A DNA stretch of 37,015 nt from DASZQY01 sp036511595 (GCA_036511595.1 DATCBY010000006.1:1-37015); one strand, 5' to 3'; numbered from the stretch's first letter, positions 8,404-16,698 are shown. The notes: generated from the letters alone by a model not told the origin. Translations and numbers: made by a program.

Positions 8404-8702
8404 ATGTGGGCTCTTTTCAATATCTTGCTGTTCGCCGGTGAGACCGGCCTCTATTTCGTGGTGATGACGGCGCTCTTCCGGGCGCGCCACCGCTTCGGCA
8501 TCGGTCTTTTCTTCTGCGCCCTCGGCACGATGCATTTCCTCGAGACATATCTTGCCGCCGTTCTCTATGTGCCGCCGATCTCAAGGTATTGTTCGAGACC
8601 GCAGATGCGCGCCTCTACGAGGCGAAATTCGCCGGGCGCGACCGGGTCGTGGGCTGGATGCCGCAGATGCCGGTCGACGAGTCGATCGTCAGATTTCGCT
8701 GA
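8404..8702 (+). pseudogene. GGDEF-domain (diguanylate cyclase) gene with large internal deletion
   Basis: The first ~55 residues from ATG 8404 are a membrane segment region (LFNILLFAGETGLYFVVMTA, then FGIGLFFCALGTMHFLETYL). At about 8575 the sense jumps to another frame that encodes LFETADARLYEAKFAGRDRV and runs to TGA 8700-8702. That motif is the last helix of GGDEF domains (A-D-x-x-LY-x-AK-x-x-GR-x-x-V). The remaining membrane part and the whole catalytic GGDEF core are missing, so about 1 kb seems to have been lost and the ends joined out of frame. The remnant cannot make cyclic di-GMP. Confidence 0.72.
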
Positions 8703-8780
8703 TCGCCGTCCCAGGATCCGCCCTCGCTTGCGCCTGACCGCGGCGCTAGGCTGCTGGCGCGAGATTCTATCGGGGCGAGC

Positions 8781-10073
8781 ATGAGCGATTCGGACGCTAT
8801 CCGGCAGCCGCACGTCGTGATCGTTGGCGGCGGCTTCGGCGGCATGGGGTGTGCCCGGACGCTCGGCGGAGCGCCCGTCCGTGTCACGGTCGTCGATCGC
8901 AATAATTACAATCTCTTTTCGCCGCTGCTCTATCAGGTAGCGACGGCCGCGCTGTCGCCGGCCGACATCGCCCAGCCCATCCGCAAGCTGCTCAAGCGGC
9001 AGCCGCTCACGGATGTCATGCGGGCGCAGGTCGTGGGCATCGACTACGCGGGAAAGCAGGTGCTCCTCGCTGGCGGCAAGATGCTCTCTTACGATCGCCT
9101 CGTACTCGCGTGCGGCTCGTCTTACAGCTACTTCGGCCACGACGAGTGGGCCGGCGAAGCACCGGCGGTGAAGACGATCGAGGATGCGCTGCGGATTCGC
9201 GCGCGCCTGCTGACCGCATATGAGCGCGCCGAGGTATCGCAGGATCCGGCCGAGCAGGCGTTCCTGCTTTCCACCATCATCGTGGGCGGCGGCCCGACCG
9301 GGGTCGAGATGGCGGGAGCGATCGCCGACCTCACCCGCTTCGCCCTGAAGAAAGATTTTCGTCACATCCGCGCGGACATGGCGCATATCACGCTGATCGA
9401 AGCGGGGCCGCGGCTGCTGGCGGCCTTCCCGGAGTCGCTGGCGGCACATGCCCGCAAGATGCTGGAGCGACACGCGGTTACCGTCATGACCGGCGAGGCG
9501 GTGCGCGGCATTGAGCGAAACAGCGTGCGGGTCGGCGAGCTGACGCTGAAAGCCGGAACCCTCATCTGGGCCGCTGGGGTGCAAGCGTCGCCAGCGGGCA
9601 GGTGGCTTGGCGTTGAGGTCGACCGCGCTGGTCGCCTTCCGGTTGGGGCCGATCTATCCGTCACCGGCCATCCGGACATTTACGCTATCGGCGACACGGC
9701 GGCCGCGATCGGCGCCAACGGGAAGCCTCTGCCGGCCCTGGCCCAGGTTGCCAAGCAACAGGGCCTGGCGCTTGGCCGCGCGCTCCGCGCCAATATCCTC
9801 CAGCAAAAGCCGATGCCGGCTTTCCATTTCCACGATCGTGGCAACACGGCCGTCATCTCAAGCGGCGCCGCCATCTATGATTTCCGTGGCTCGCACCTCA
9901 GCGGCTTCGTCGGCTGGGCGTTCTGGGCGCTCATCCACGTCTACCTGCTCACCGGCTTCCGCAACCGCATCCTGGTGGCGACGCAATGGCTGTGGCGGCT
10001 GGCGACGTTCGAACCGGGCGCTCGCCTCATTACTGGGACTGACGATCCTCACAAGCCCGCGCCAAGCTCCTAG
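8781..10073 (+). CDS. ndh: type II NADH:quinone oxidoreductase
   Basis: The 430-residue single-subunit, non-proton-pumping NADH dehydrogenase is FAD-dependent and lies on the inner face of the membrane. It has an FAD dinucleotide fold VVIVGGGFGGMGCA (12-25), a second NAD(H) fold TIIVGGGPTGVEMAGAI (~165-181), and the C-terminal FAD contact HPDIYAIGDTAA. The tail GWAFWALIHVYLLTGFRNR is the amphipathic/hydrophobic membrane anchor of NDH-2 enzymes. It passes electrons from NADH to quinone. Its TAG (10071-10073) shares the palindrome CTAG with the stop of the convergent hss gene. Confidence 0.93.
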   Translation: MSDSDAIRQPHVVIVGGGFGGMGCARTLGGAPVRVTVVDRNNYNLFSPLLYQVATAALSPADIAQPIRKLLKRQPLTDVMRAQVVGIDYAGKQVLLAGGKMLSYDRLVLACGSSYSYFGHDEWAGEAPAVKTIEDALRIRARLLTAYERAEVSQDPAEQAFLLSTIIVGGGPTGVEMAGAIADLTRFALKKDFRHIRADMAHITLIEAGPRLLAAFPESLAAHARKMLERHAVTVMTGEAVRGIERNSVRVGELTLKAGTLIWAAGVQASPAGRWLGVEVDRAGRLPVGADLSVTGHPDIYAIGDTAAAIGANGKPLPALAQVAKQQGLALGRALRANILQQKPMPAFHFHDRGNTAVISSGAAIYDFRGSHLSGFVGWAFWALIHVYLLTGFRNRILVATQWLWRLATFEPGARLITGTDDPHKPAPSS

Positions 10074-11506
10074 TGGACCAGCACGTTGCGGAACTGCCAG
10101 GGATCGGCCGTGTCGATGTCTTCCGGGAAGAAACCGGGCCGGTCGGTGAGGGGCGTCCAGTCGGTGAAGTATCCCTTCACCGGACCAAGGTAGGGCCGCT
10201 GCACGTCGAGGCAGCGGCGGTAGTCCATCTCGTCGGCCTCGACGATACCGGCGTTCGGATTCTCCAGCGCCCACACCATCCCGGCGAGCACCGCCGACGT
10301 CACCTGCAGGCCGGTGGCGTTCTGGTAGGAGGCGATGCGCCGCGTCTCCTCGACGGATAATTGCGAGCCGTACCAGTAGGCATTTTTCTTGTGCCCATAC
10401 AGAAGGACGCCGAGTTCGTCGATGCCATCGACGATCTCGTTCTCGCCGAGGATGTGGTGTTCCTTCTGCATGACGCCGGCCCGGCCGAACAGTTCGTGCA
10501 GGGAGAGCACGGCGTCGTTCGCTGGGTGATAGGCGTAGTGGCAGGTCGGCCGGTAGGTGACCGCGCCGCCTTCGCGCAGCGTCAGGTAGTCGGAAATCGA
10601 GATCGACTCGTTGTGAGTTACGAGGATGCCGTATTGCGCGCCCGGTGTCGGGCACCACGAGCGCACGCGTGTATTGGCGCCCGGCTGCTGCAGGTAGATC
10701 GCCTGGCCGTCGGGCCCGAGCTTGCCGGCATTGCCCGGCATCCAGTTTTCGTGGGTTCCCCAGCCAAGCTCGGCCGGCTGCATTCCTTCGGACAAAAATC
10801 CTTCCACCGACCAGGTGTTGACGAAGACGCCCATCTGCTTCGGGTAGCGGGCGCGCTGGGTGTCGCGCTCGGCGATGTGGATGCCCTTGACGCCGAGGTC
10901 GCGGGCGAGCCGGGCCCAGCCCTCGCGATCGGCTGCCTTGGGCTCCTTGAAACCGGCGAGCTTCTGGTCGCGCGCCAGATCGACCAGAGCCTGCTTGACG
11001 AACCACGACACCATGCCCGGGTTGGCGCCGCAGCACGACACCGCCGTCGGCCCGCCCGGGTTCTTCGCTTTCTCGGCGCGTACCATTCCGCGCAGGGCGT
11101 AATTGGTGCGAGCGTCCGGGCCCAGCGACTTGTCGAAATAAAAGCCCGGCCACGGCTCCACCACCGTATCGATGTAGGGGACGCCGATCTCGCGGCAGAG
11201 GCGCATGATGTCGAGCGAGGACGTGTCGACCGAAAGATTGACGCAGAAGCCGGTGCCGCCACCGGCAGTCAGCAACTGGGTGAGCAGGGCGCGATAGTTG
11301 TCGCGGGTGACTGACTTGTGGACATGGCGGACGCCGTGGTTCGCCAGAATCTGCGATTGGTCGACGCGCGGATCGATGACGACAAACCGCTTCTTGTCGT
11401 AGCTGAAGTGCCGGTCGATCAGCGGCAGCGTCCCTTGGCCGATCGAGCCGAAGCCGATCATGACGATGGGGCCGTCGATCTTGCCGTGGACTGGCCAGTC
11501 GGCCAT
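10070..11506 (-). CDS. hss: homospermidine synthase
   Basis: The 478-residue enzyme has the usual length for bacterial homospermidine synthase (about 477 residues in Blastochloris viridis, from memory). The N-terminal NAD-binding motif is VMIGFGSIGQGTLPLI. Conserved features include VIDPRVDQSQILANHGVRH, NLSVDTSSLDI, YIDTVVEPWPGFYFD and AVSCCGANPGMVSWFVKQAL. It uses NAD+ as a prosthetic group to transfer an aminobutyl group onto putrescine, yielding homospermidine, the main polyamine of many alphaproteobacteria. Putrescine is supplied by the ornithine decarboxylase at 17380-18510. The gene is monocistronic here. Confidence 0.95.
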   Translation of the reverse strand: MADWPVHGKIDGPIVMIGFGSIGQGTLPLIDRHFSYDKKRFVVIDPRVDQSQILANHGVRHVHKSVTRDNYRALLTQLLTAGGGTGFCVNLSVDTSSLDIMRLCREIGVPYIDTVVEPWPGFYFDKSLGPDARTNYALRGMVRAEKAKNPGGPTAVSCCGANPGMVSWFVKQALVDLARDQKLAGFKEPKAADREGWARLARDLGVKGIHIAERDTQRARYPKQMGVFVNTWSVEGFLSEGMQPAELGWGTHENWMPGNAGKLGPDGQAIYLQQPGANTRVRSWCPTPGAQYGILVTHNESISISDYLTLREGGAVTYRPTCHYAYHPANDAVLSLHELFGRAGVMQKEHHILGENEIVDGIDELGVLLYGHKKNAYWYGSQLSVEETRRIASYQNATGLQVTSAVLAGMVWALENPNAGIVEADEMDYRRCLDVQRPYLGPVKGYFTDWTPLTDRPGFFPEDIDTADPWQFRNVLVH

Positions 11507-11638
11507 GGCGGTGCTCCTCCTCGCGCTCTCATCCGGTGATGGCTGGAAACCGGGCCGGGTGTCAATCGGGAGCGGACCCTTTGGCGGTCATGAAAACGTC
11601 GCTATATTTCGCCCGTGCCCTACTCAACGGAAAAGCCC

Positions 11639-13693
11639 ATGACCGCCCAGCCGACGGACAATCCGCTTCTCGCCCCGTGGCCGGGGCCGCTCGGCCTGCC
11701 ACCCTTCGGCGCGACAAAGGTCGAGCACTTCCGCCCGGCCTTCGATGCCGCGATGGCGCGGCACGATGCGGCGATTGCGGCGATCGCCGGATCGGCGGCA
11801 GCGCCGACGTTTGCCAACACGATCGTACCGCTGGAACTTTCAGGGCTGCAGCTCGACCGGGTGGCGGCGGTCTTCTTTCATCTTGCCGGCGCCGACACCA
11901 ACGAGGCGCTGCAGGCGGTCGAGCGCGATGTGGCGCCGCTGCTGGCGCGGCACGGCAGTGCGATCTTCCTCAACGCGGCGCTGTTCGCCCGTATCGAAGC
12001 AGTGTGGAAGGCGAGGGCGTCGCTCGGGCCGGAAGAGAAGCGCGTGAGCGAGCGCTATCACACGATCTTCGTCCGCGCCGGCGCCGGGCTGGATGCCGCC
12101 GACAAGCAGCGGCTGGCAGCGATCATCGAGCGCATGGCGGCAATCGGCACGCAGTTCGGCCAGAACGTGCTTGCCGATGAGGCCGGCTTCAAGCTGATTT
12201 TGGAAGGCACGGCCGATCTTGCCGGGCTGCCGGCTTCCGTGGTCGCCGCGGCTGCCGAAGCCGCGACGGAGCGTGGCCTGCCAGGCAAGCACGTCATTAC
12301 GTTGTCGCGTTCGTCGATCGAGCCGTTCCTGACGTTCTCGACGCGCCGCGACCTCCGCGAGAAGGCGTTCGAGGCGTGGATCAACCGCGGCCAGTTCGGC
12401 GGCGCGACCGACAACCGCGCCCTCATCTCCGAGATGATTTCGCTGCGCGCCGAGCGCGCCCGGCTGATGGGCTATGGCAACTACGCCGAATACCGCCTGG
12501 CCGACACGATGGCGAAGACGCCGGCGGCGGTGCGCGAGCTGCTGGAGTCGGTCTGGAAACCGGCGCGCGCGCGGGCCGCGGCCGAGGAAAAGGCGCTGCA
12601 GTCAGAGATAACGGCGGGGGGTGGCAATTTCCGTGTCGCGCCGTGGGACTGGCGTTTCTACGCCGAGCGCGTCCGCAAGGCGCAGTTCGATTTCGACGAG
12701 GCCGAGCTGAAGCCCTACCTGCAGCTCGATCGCATGATCGCGGCAGCCTTCCATGTCGCGCACCGCCTGTTCGGCCTGTCGTTCGAGAAGGTGACCGGCC
12801 TCGTGCTCTACCATCCGGACGCCCGCGTCTGGAAAGTGACGCGGGCCGGCGAGGACGTCGGCGTATTCCTCGGCGATTATTTCGCGCGTTCCTCGAAGCG
12901 GGGCGGGGCATGGATGTCGCCGTTGCGCGACCAGCAGAAGCTCGACGGCGATGTCCGCCCGATCATCGTTAACGTCATGAACTTCGCCAAGGCGCCGAAG
13001 GGCCAGCCGACGCTGCTGTCCTTCGACGACGTGCGCACGCTCTTCCACGAGTTCGGCCACGCGCTCCACGGCCTGCTTTCCGACGTGACCTATCCGCTCA
13101 TCGCCGGAACCAACGTCGCGCTCGATTTCGTCGAGCTGCCTTCGCAACTCTACGAGCACTGGGCGGAACAGCCGGAGGTACTGCGAGAGTTTGCGACGCA
13201 CGCGGAGACCGGCGCGCCAATGCCGGAGGCCCTGCTGGAGAAAGTGCTTGCCGCCCGCCGCTTCGATCAGGGCTTCGCCACGGTGTCGTACACCTCATCG
13301 GCACTGGTCGATCTTGACCTGCATCTGCTGCCGTCGGCGGAGGGCATCGACGTCGTCGACTTCGAGCGGGCGGCGCTCGCGAAGATCGGCATGCCGGCAG
13401 CCATCGTCATGCGGCACCGGACCCCGCATTTCGGGCACATCTTCTCCGGCGACGGCTACGCTTCCGGCTACTACAGCTACCTGTGGTCGGAAGTGCTCGA
13501 CGCCGATGCCTTCGAGGCGTTCGCGGAGACCGGCGATATCTTCGATTCCGCTACCGCGCGCCGCTTGCACGACAACGTCTATTCGGCCGGCTATCGCCGC
13601 GATGCCGGCGATGCCTACACGGCCTTCCGCGGGCGGCTGCCGACTTCGGCGGCGCTTTTGCGCAAGCGCGGACTGGACGGCGCCGCGGTGTGA
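11639..13693 (+). CDS. dcp: M3-family peptidyl-dipeptidase (Dcp/oligopeptidase A type)
   Basis: The 684-residue zinc metallopeptidase carries the M3 signature FHEFGHALHGL, with HEFGH at about 470-474; the third zinc ligand is a downstream Glu in FVELPSQLYEHW. The N-terminus NPLLAPWPGPLGLPPFG and the C-terminal YSYLWSEVLDADAFEAF match the Dcp/PrlC group. The start is placed at ATG 11639; an in-frame GTG at 11615 would add eight poorly conserved residues. No signal peptide is present, so it is cytoplasmic and recycles peptides. Dcp and PrlC are hard to separate by eye; the length favours Dcp. Confidence 0.9.
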   Translation: MTAQPTDNPLLAPWPGPLGLPPFGATKVEHFRPAFDAAMARHDAAIAAIAGSAAAPTFANTIVPLELSGLQLDRVAAVFFHLAGADTNEALQAVERDVAPLLARHGSAIFLNAALFARIEAVWKARASLGPEEKRVSERYHTIFVRAGAGLDAADKQRLAAIIERMAAIGTQFGQNVLADEAGFKLILEGTADLAGLPASVVAAAAEAATERGLPGKHVITLSRSSIEPFLTFSTRRDLREKAFEAWINRGQFGGATDNRALISEMISLRAERARLMGYGNYAEYRLADTMAKTPAAVRELLESVWKPARARAAAEEKALQSEITAGGGNFRVAPWDWRFYAERVRKAQFDFDEAELKPYLQLDRMIAAAFHVAHRLFGLSFEKVTGLVLYHPDARVWKVTRAGEDVGVFLGDYFARSSKRGGAWMSPLRDQQKLDGDVRPIIVNVMNFAKAPKGQPTLLSFDDVRTLFHEFGHALHGLLSDVTYPLIAGTNVALDFVELPSQLYEHWAEQPEVLREFATHAETGAPMPEALLEKVLAARRFDQGFATVSYTSSALVDLDLHLLPSAEGIDVVDFERAALAKIGMPAAIVMRHRTPHFGHIFSGDGYASGYYSYLWSEVLDADAFEAFAETGDIFDSATARRLHDNVYSAGYRRDAGDAYTAFRGRLPTSAALLRKRGLDGAAV

Positions 13694-13801
13694 TCGGCGT
13701 CACAGATAGACGGCGGCTGAACGGCTCGTTGCACGCCGGTTCAAGTGCCGGGCGGCAATCTCCCCTCCATCGAACTGAACGCCAACCGGGGAGTACTTCA
13801 C

Positions 13802-14158
13802 ATGTCTGCTTCGTCTTCACTGAATGCCGCCGCGATGGCCTTTGCCATCTGTTCGCTGGCCATCGTCGGCGCCGGCCGGGCTGATGCCGGGCCGGCCAGA
13901 GTTCTGCAAACCTCACCGTCGATCCTCGACAAGGTCGGTCTCAACCCGCAGCCGCTGCCGCCGAAAGAGGGCAGTTCCAGCTTCTCGGGGCTGGACAAGG
14001 TTTCCCTCAATCCCCAGCCGCTGCCTCCGAAGCAGGGTCGGTCCAGCTTCTCGGGCCTCGACAAGGTCAGCCTCAACCCGCAGCCGCTGCCTCCGAAGGA
14101 TGGCGGATCGCATAGCCTGAACGCGCTGCGCGGCATCGCCGTGGGAGGCGGCCAGTAG
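13802..14158 (+). CDS. small secreted protein with three LNPQPLPP repeats
   Basis: The 118-residue product has a signal peptide (MSASSSLNAAAMAFAICSLA, then IVGAGRADA). The mature part is almost entirely three 22-residue repeats (LDKVxLNPQPLPPKxGxSSFSG), encoded at 13925-13990, 13991-14056 and 14057-14122, and a short tail GIAVGGGQ. A good ribosome-binding site (GGGGAG) precedes ATG 13802. The LNPQPLPP motif recurs in many small bacterial exported proteins as I recall, but I know of no established function. The Pro-rich, Lys-containing units should be extended (polyproline-like). Co-transcription with dcp upstream (108-bp gap) is uncertain. Confidence 0.85.
   Translation: MSASSSLNAAAMAFAICSLAIVGAGRADAGPARVLQTSPSILDKVGLNPQPLPPKEGSSSFSGLDKVSLNPQPLPPKQGRSSFSGLDKVSLNPQPLPPKDGGSHSLNALRGIAVGGGQ
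13925..14122 (+). repeat. three tandem 66-bp coding repeats
   Basis: Three head-to-tail 66-bp units each encode LDKV-(G/S)-LNPQPLPPK plus an eight-residue linker. The first two linkers end SSFSG; the third diverges. The nucleotide sequences differ at synonymous sites (for example CTC or CTG, CCG or CCT), so the duplications are not recent and the protein repeat looks selected. Confidence 0.9.
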
Positions 14159-14177
14159 CCTGTTTGCCCGTTGCCGG

Positions 14178-14207
14178 CTGCTGCGACCAGTGTGCCGGTC
14201 GCAGCAG
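14178..14207. terminator. perfect 11-bp hairpin between the LNPQPLPP gene and msrB
   Basis: CTGCTGCGACC and GGTCGCAGCAG form a perfect 11-bp stem with an 8-nt loop, 20 bp after the upstream stop codon and ending 72 bp before the msrB start. Only TT follows, so it is not a classical intrinsic terminator. It could still end the upstream transcript or protect its 3' end. Confidence 0.45.
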
Positions 14208-14278
14208 TTCGGTGGTGGAGACCGTCCCCGTGCTATGCCAGTCTACCCGGAAGGCAGCCACAGGCGGAGACAGGACCC

Positions 14279-14692
14279 GTGACCATCACCACGCAATTTC
14301 CCTTTACCCGCACAGACGAGGAATGGCACCGGCTCCTGACGCCGGAGCAATACAAGGTGATGCGCGACCACGGCACCGAGGCGCCGGGGAGCTGCGCGTT
14401 GCTGCACGAGAAGCGCGCCGGTACGTTTTCCTGCGTCGGCTGCGGCCAGGTTTTGTTCCGCTCCAAGGTCAAGTTCGAGAGCGGGACGGGCTGGCCGAGC
14501 TTCAACGAGCCGGTGGCCGGCGCGGTGGATACTTCAAGCGATCGCAGCTACGGCATGGTGCGTACCGAGTGCCACTGCTCCAATTGTGGCAGCCATCTCG
14601 GTCATGTCTTCAACGACGGCCCACCGCCCACGCATCTGCGCTACTGTATCAACGGCGTCGCGATGAACTTTGAGCCCGACAAGCCGAGCTAG
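14279..14692 (+). CDS. msrB: peptide-methionine (R)-S-oxide reductase
   Basis: The 137-residue MsrB has a structural zinc site C52-x-x-C55 and C100-x-x-C103, and the catalytic Cys123 in RYCINGVAMNF. Other family blocks are GTGWPSFNEP and HLGHVFNDGP. The chosen start is GTG 14279, preceded by GGAG, because homologues begin at about this point; an upstream in-frame ATG at 14171 would add 36 unrelated residues that include the hairpin sequence. It repairs methionine-R-sulfoxide in proteins using thioredoxin. Its TAG shares CTAG (14689-14692) with the stop of the convergent gene. Confidence 0.95.
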   Translation: MTITTQFPFTRTDEEWHRLLTPEQYKVMRDHGTEAPGSCALLHEKRAGTFSCVGCGQVLFRSKVKFESGTGWPSFNEPVAGAVDTSSDRSYGMVRTECHCSNCGSHLGHVFNDGPPPTHLRYCINGVAMNFEPDKPS

Positions 14693-15195
14693 TTGTTGGG
14701 CGTGAGCACTATCGCAATTGTGCTCACCGCGACGTCGCTGACCTGGACGATGAACGCTCCCGCGCCGACCTGGAACTTGACGCTCTGGCGGACATACGGA
14801 CAGTCCGAAGCACCGCTGAAGGCGATCGGCTTCAGGTAACGGCCGTCCTGGATAACGTCGATCCAGGCGGCCTCCGAAAGCGTGACGCGAAAGCCGCCGC
14901 CAGTTGCCGCGGGCTGGAACAACACCATGCCCGCAAAGGAGCCAGCGTTCTTGGGCGCCCTTTCCGGCGGCATGGCGAGCTTGGCCTCGGCAGAGGCCGC
15001 AAGCGGTACCTCGATGGCGGTCGTCATTGCGCGGCTGAGAGGCCCTGCGAGATCGACGCTCTGCGGGGCGGCGAGAAGCTGCTGCTCCCCGGTGATCGCC
15101 CACGCGAACTTGTCGCAACCGCTGGGCTCGGCGGCAAATGCCGGCACGCTCGCCCCGACGACGAGCGCGACCAGGGAGAGACCAAGGCGGCGCAT
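14689..15195 (-). CDS. conserved secreted protein of unknown function, coupled to molbindin
   Basis: The 168-residue product starts at ATG 15195, seven bases after the molbindin stop, and has a signal peptide (MRRLGLSLVALVVGASVPAF then A). The mature protein starts AEPSGCDKFAW. Later it has PPERAPKNAGSFAGMVLF and a beta-rich part with FRVTLSEAAWIDVIQDGRYL and SDCPYVRQSVKFQV. One Cys near the N-terminus and one in DCPYVR could form a disulfide. I recall similar uncharacterised alphaproteobacterial proteins ('CDKFxW...', 'WIDVIQDG') but no known function. An alternative start ten codons upstream would overlap the molbindin gene. Tight coupling with molbindin hints at a link to molybdate or a molybdoenzyme, which is inference only. 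Confidence 0.75.
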   Translation of the reverse strand: MRRLGLSLVALVVGASVPAFAAEPSGCDKFAWAITGEQQLLAAPQSVDLAGPLSRAMTTAIEVPLAASAEAKLAMPPERAPKNAGSFAGMVLFQPAATGGGFRVTLSEAAWIDVIQDGRYLKPIAFSGASDCPYVRQSVKFQVGAGAFIVQVSDVAVSTIAIVLTPNN

Positions 15196-15202
15196 CGCGC
15201 CG

Positions 15203-15412
15203 CTACTCGATGGCGACCATGACATCGGATGCCTTGATGACGGCGATGGCCTTTGCGCCGATCTTCAAACCTAGTTCGTCGACCGCCTCGTTGGTGATCG
15301 ATGCGGTGACCACCTGGCCGGTCGCGATCTCGATGCGGACATGCGCGGTGGTAGCGCCCTTGACCAACCCGACGACGGTGCCCCGCAACTGATTGCGTGC
15401 GCTGATCTTCAT
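15203..15412 (-). CDS. mop: molbindin (single Mop/TOBE domain)
   Basis: The 69-residue protein consists of one Mop (TOBE) domain: SARNQLRGTVVGLVKGATTA, then a strand region with GQVVTASITNEAVDEL and GLKIGAKAIAVIKASDVMVA. Such small molbindins assemble into hexamers that bind molybdate or tungstate and buffer cytoplasmic molybdenum. A good ribosome-binding site (GGAG) precedes ATG 15412. An inverted repeat 24 bp upstream of the start may be a molybdate-responsive operator. The following secreted-protein gene starts seven bases after its stop. Confidence 0.92.
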   Translation of the reverse strand: MKISARNQLRGTVVGLVKGATTAHVRIEIATGQVVTASITNEAVDELGLKIGAKAIAVIKASDVMVAIE

Positions 15413-15435
15413 CCGGGGGTCTCCTCTGTCACCGG

Positions 15436-15459
15436 CGATATGTCACCACGAACATGTCG
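15436..15459. promoter_or_regulatory. inverted repeat upstream of mop, candidate Mo-box
   Basis: CGATATGT-N8-ACATGTCG is an inverted repeat with 7 of 8 matches, 24 bp upstream of the molbindin ATG. Genes of molybdenum metabolism in alphaproteobacteria are often controlled by ModE/MopA-type regulators at dyads of similar shape. The exact consensus is from memory and does not match closely enough to be sure. Confidence 0.35.
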
Positions 15460-15491
15460 GCAAGGCAACGAGGCGCGGCGAATCTTGCGAA

Positions 15492-16330
15492 CTAGGCCGG
15501 ATCGAGCACTCCAAACATGGCGACGAGGCCGACGACTCCGAGGCCAAGGCCAATCTCCGCGACTATTCCACGCCGAATAGCGCTGGCGCCGCCGGATTGA
15601 TGCTGGGCAAGGCGTGTCGCCAGCACATACCGATTGACCGTCGCGACGCAAACCATCGCGGCAACCAGCGCGATCTTCGCCGCCAGCAACGCCTCATAGG
15701 GCGACGACCAGTCTGATGGAAAGCGTCCGAGGACAAGCGCGGTGTTCAGCGTGCCCGAGACGACGACGAGCGCGACTACGATCTGACCTGCTATCGAGAA
15801 ACGCATGAGAGCATCGTTGTCTCGCGGCGCTCCCCGCTCGCGCCGAGGCGCTTGAGGATGAGGAGCAGGGGCACGAGCGCGCCCAGCCATGCACCGGCGG
15901 AGAGGACGTGGACCGCGTCGTTGAGACGATGTGCGGCGCCGAGCCAGCCGTCCTGCATGACCGCGTGTCCGGTCAGGGCGAGTGCCGCAAGGAGCAGGCC
16001 GGAGGCGGCGGCCATTGCCGCCGGGCGGATGCCGGTCGGAACCGCAAGCGTCCCCAGCAGGATCACGGCCATCACCGCCTGCACCTGCCATGCCTCTCCG
16101 ACGCTCGTGTCGAAGACAACGTCGCGGATCGTCGGCAAGTCGAGCGCGTAGCTCCAGCCGTCGCCGATGAGGGCCGCCTCAAGCGGAAGGAAGGGCCGCA
16201 GACGCCGCCCGATGGTCGGCCCAAGGTCACCCGCCGCCAGCAGCCACAAATAGAGCGAAGAGCCCCAAACGAGCATCGCGGATGCGTCATGCAGAAACCG
16301 GCAGACCGCCAGGGCGGCGTCCGGAGACAT
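15492..16330 (-). pseudogene. copD: copper resistance D-type membrane protein, single frameshift
   Basis: The first frame starts at ATG 16330, sharing one base with the TAA of copC (TAATG), and encodes MSPDAALAVCRFLHDASAML then several membrane helices, up to VPLLLILKRLGASGERR near 15830. It then runs into a stop at 15791. The adjacent frame carries the rest: DNDALMRFSIAGQIVVALVV, three further helices, and a TAG at 15494-15492. Together they make one CopD (PF05425-type) protein of about 280 residues with family-typical HDASAMLVWG and HVLSAGAWLGALVP. A one-base indel near 15820 explains the break. It may be real inactivation or a sequencing error, because the rest shows no decay. Confidence 0.8.
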
Positions 16331-16698
16331 TACGGCTTGACGGTGAACTTGTAGGTTCCATCCGTGTTGTGACCGTCGGTAGAGAGCGCGTGCCAATCGA
16401 CGGTATAGATGCCGTCTGCGAGGGTGCCGGCGACAGGCACCATGTAGTCGGCGTCACCGCCCTTGAGCATGCCGTCGCCCGTAGCGACAGGCTTGCCGTC
16501 AGGACCGGTGAGCTTGACCCCGGTGAACTTGATATTGACCCCCTCGGTGAAGGTCAGGTCGAGTTCAGTCGGCGAGATGGTGACGGTGCTGGCGCCGGCC
16601 GGGACCGACGACTTCGGGTGGGCGTGGGCCAAGGCCGGGGCGGAAAGCGCCAGGGCCAGAACGATCGCCAGCCCGGCGGTGCGGACGGGGTTGGACAT
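16330..16698 (-). CDS. copC: periplasmic copper-binding protein CopC
   Basis: The 122-residue protein has a strong ribosome-binding site (GGGAGGAG) before ATG 16698. The signal peptide is cleaved after APALA (residue 24) to give a mature N-terminus beginning His-Ala-His-Pro. The N-terminal His is the Cu(II) ligand in CopC proteins, and the second cluster is WHALSTDGHNTDGTYKF, with the Asp/His pair near the C-terminus. The beta-barrel includes ISPTELDLTFTEGVNIKF. It binds copper in the periplasm and works with the CopD membrane protein encoded directly downstream with a one-base overlap. No Met-rich Cu(I) site is evident. Confidence 0.92.
   Translation of the reverse strand: MSNPVRTAGLAIVLALALSAPALAHAHPKSSVPAGASTVTISPTELDLTFTEGVNIKFTGVKLTGPDGKPVATGDGMLKGGDADYMVPVAGTLADGIYTVDWHALSTDGHNTDGTYKFTVKP

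Noticed and set aside
10361..11314. A 317-codon plus-strand open frame opposite hss
   Set aside because: It is antisense to a clearly conserved gene; its composition (Arg, Ala, Gly, Val, Asp rich) is what a GC-rich reverse frame gives.
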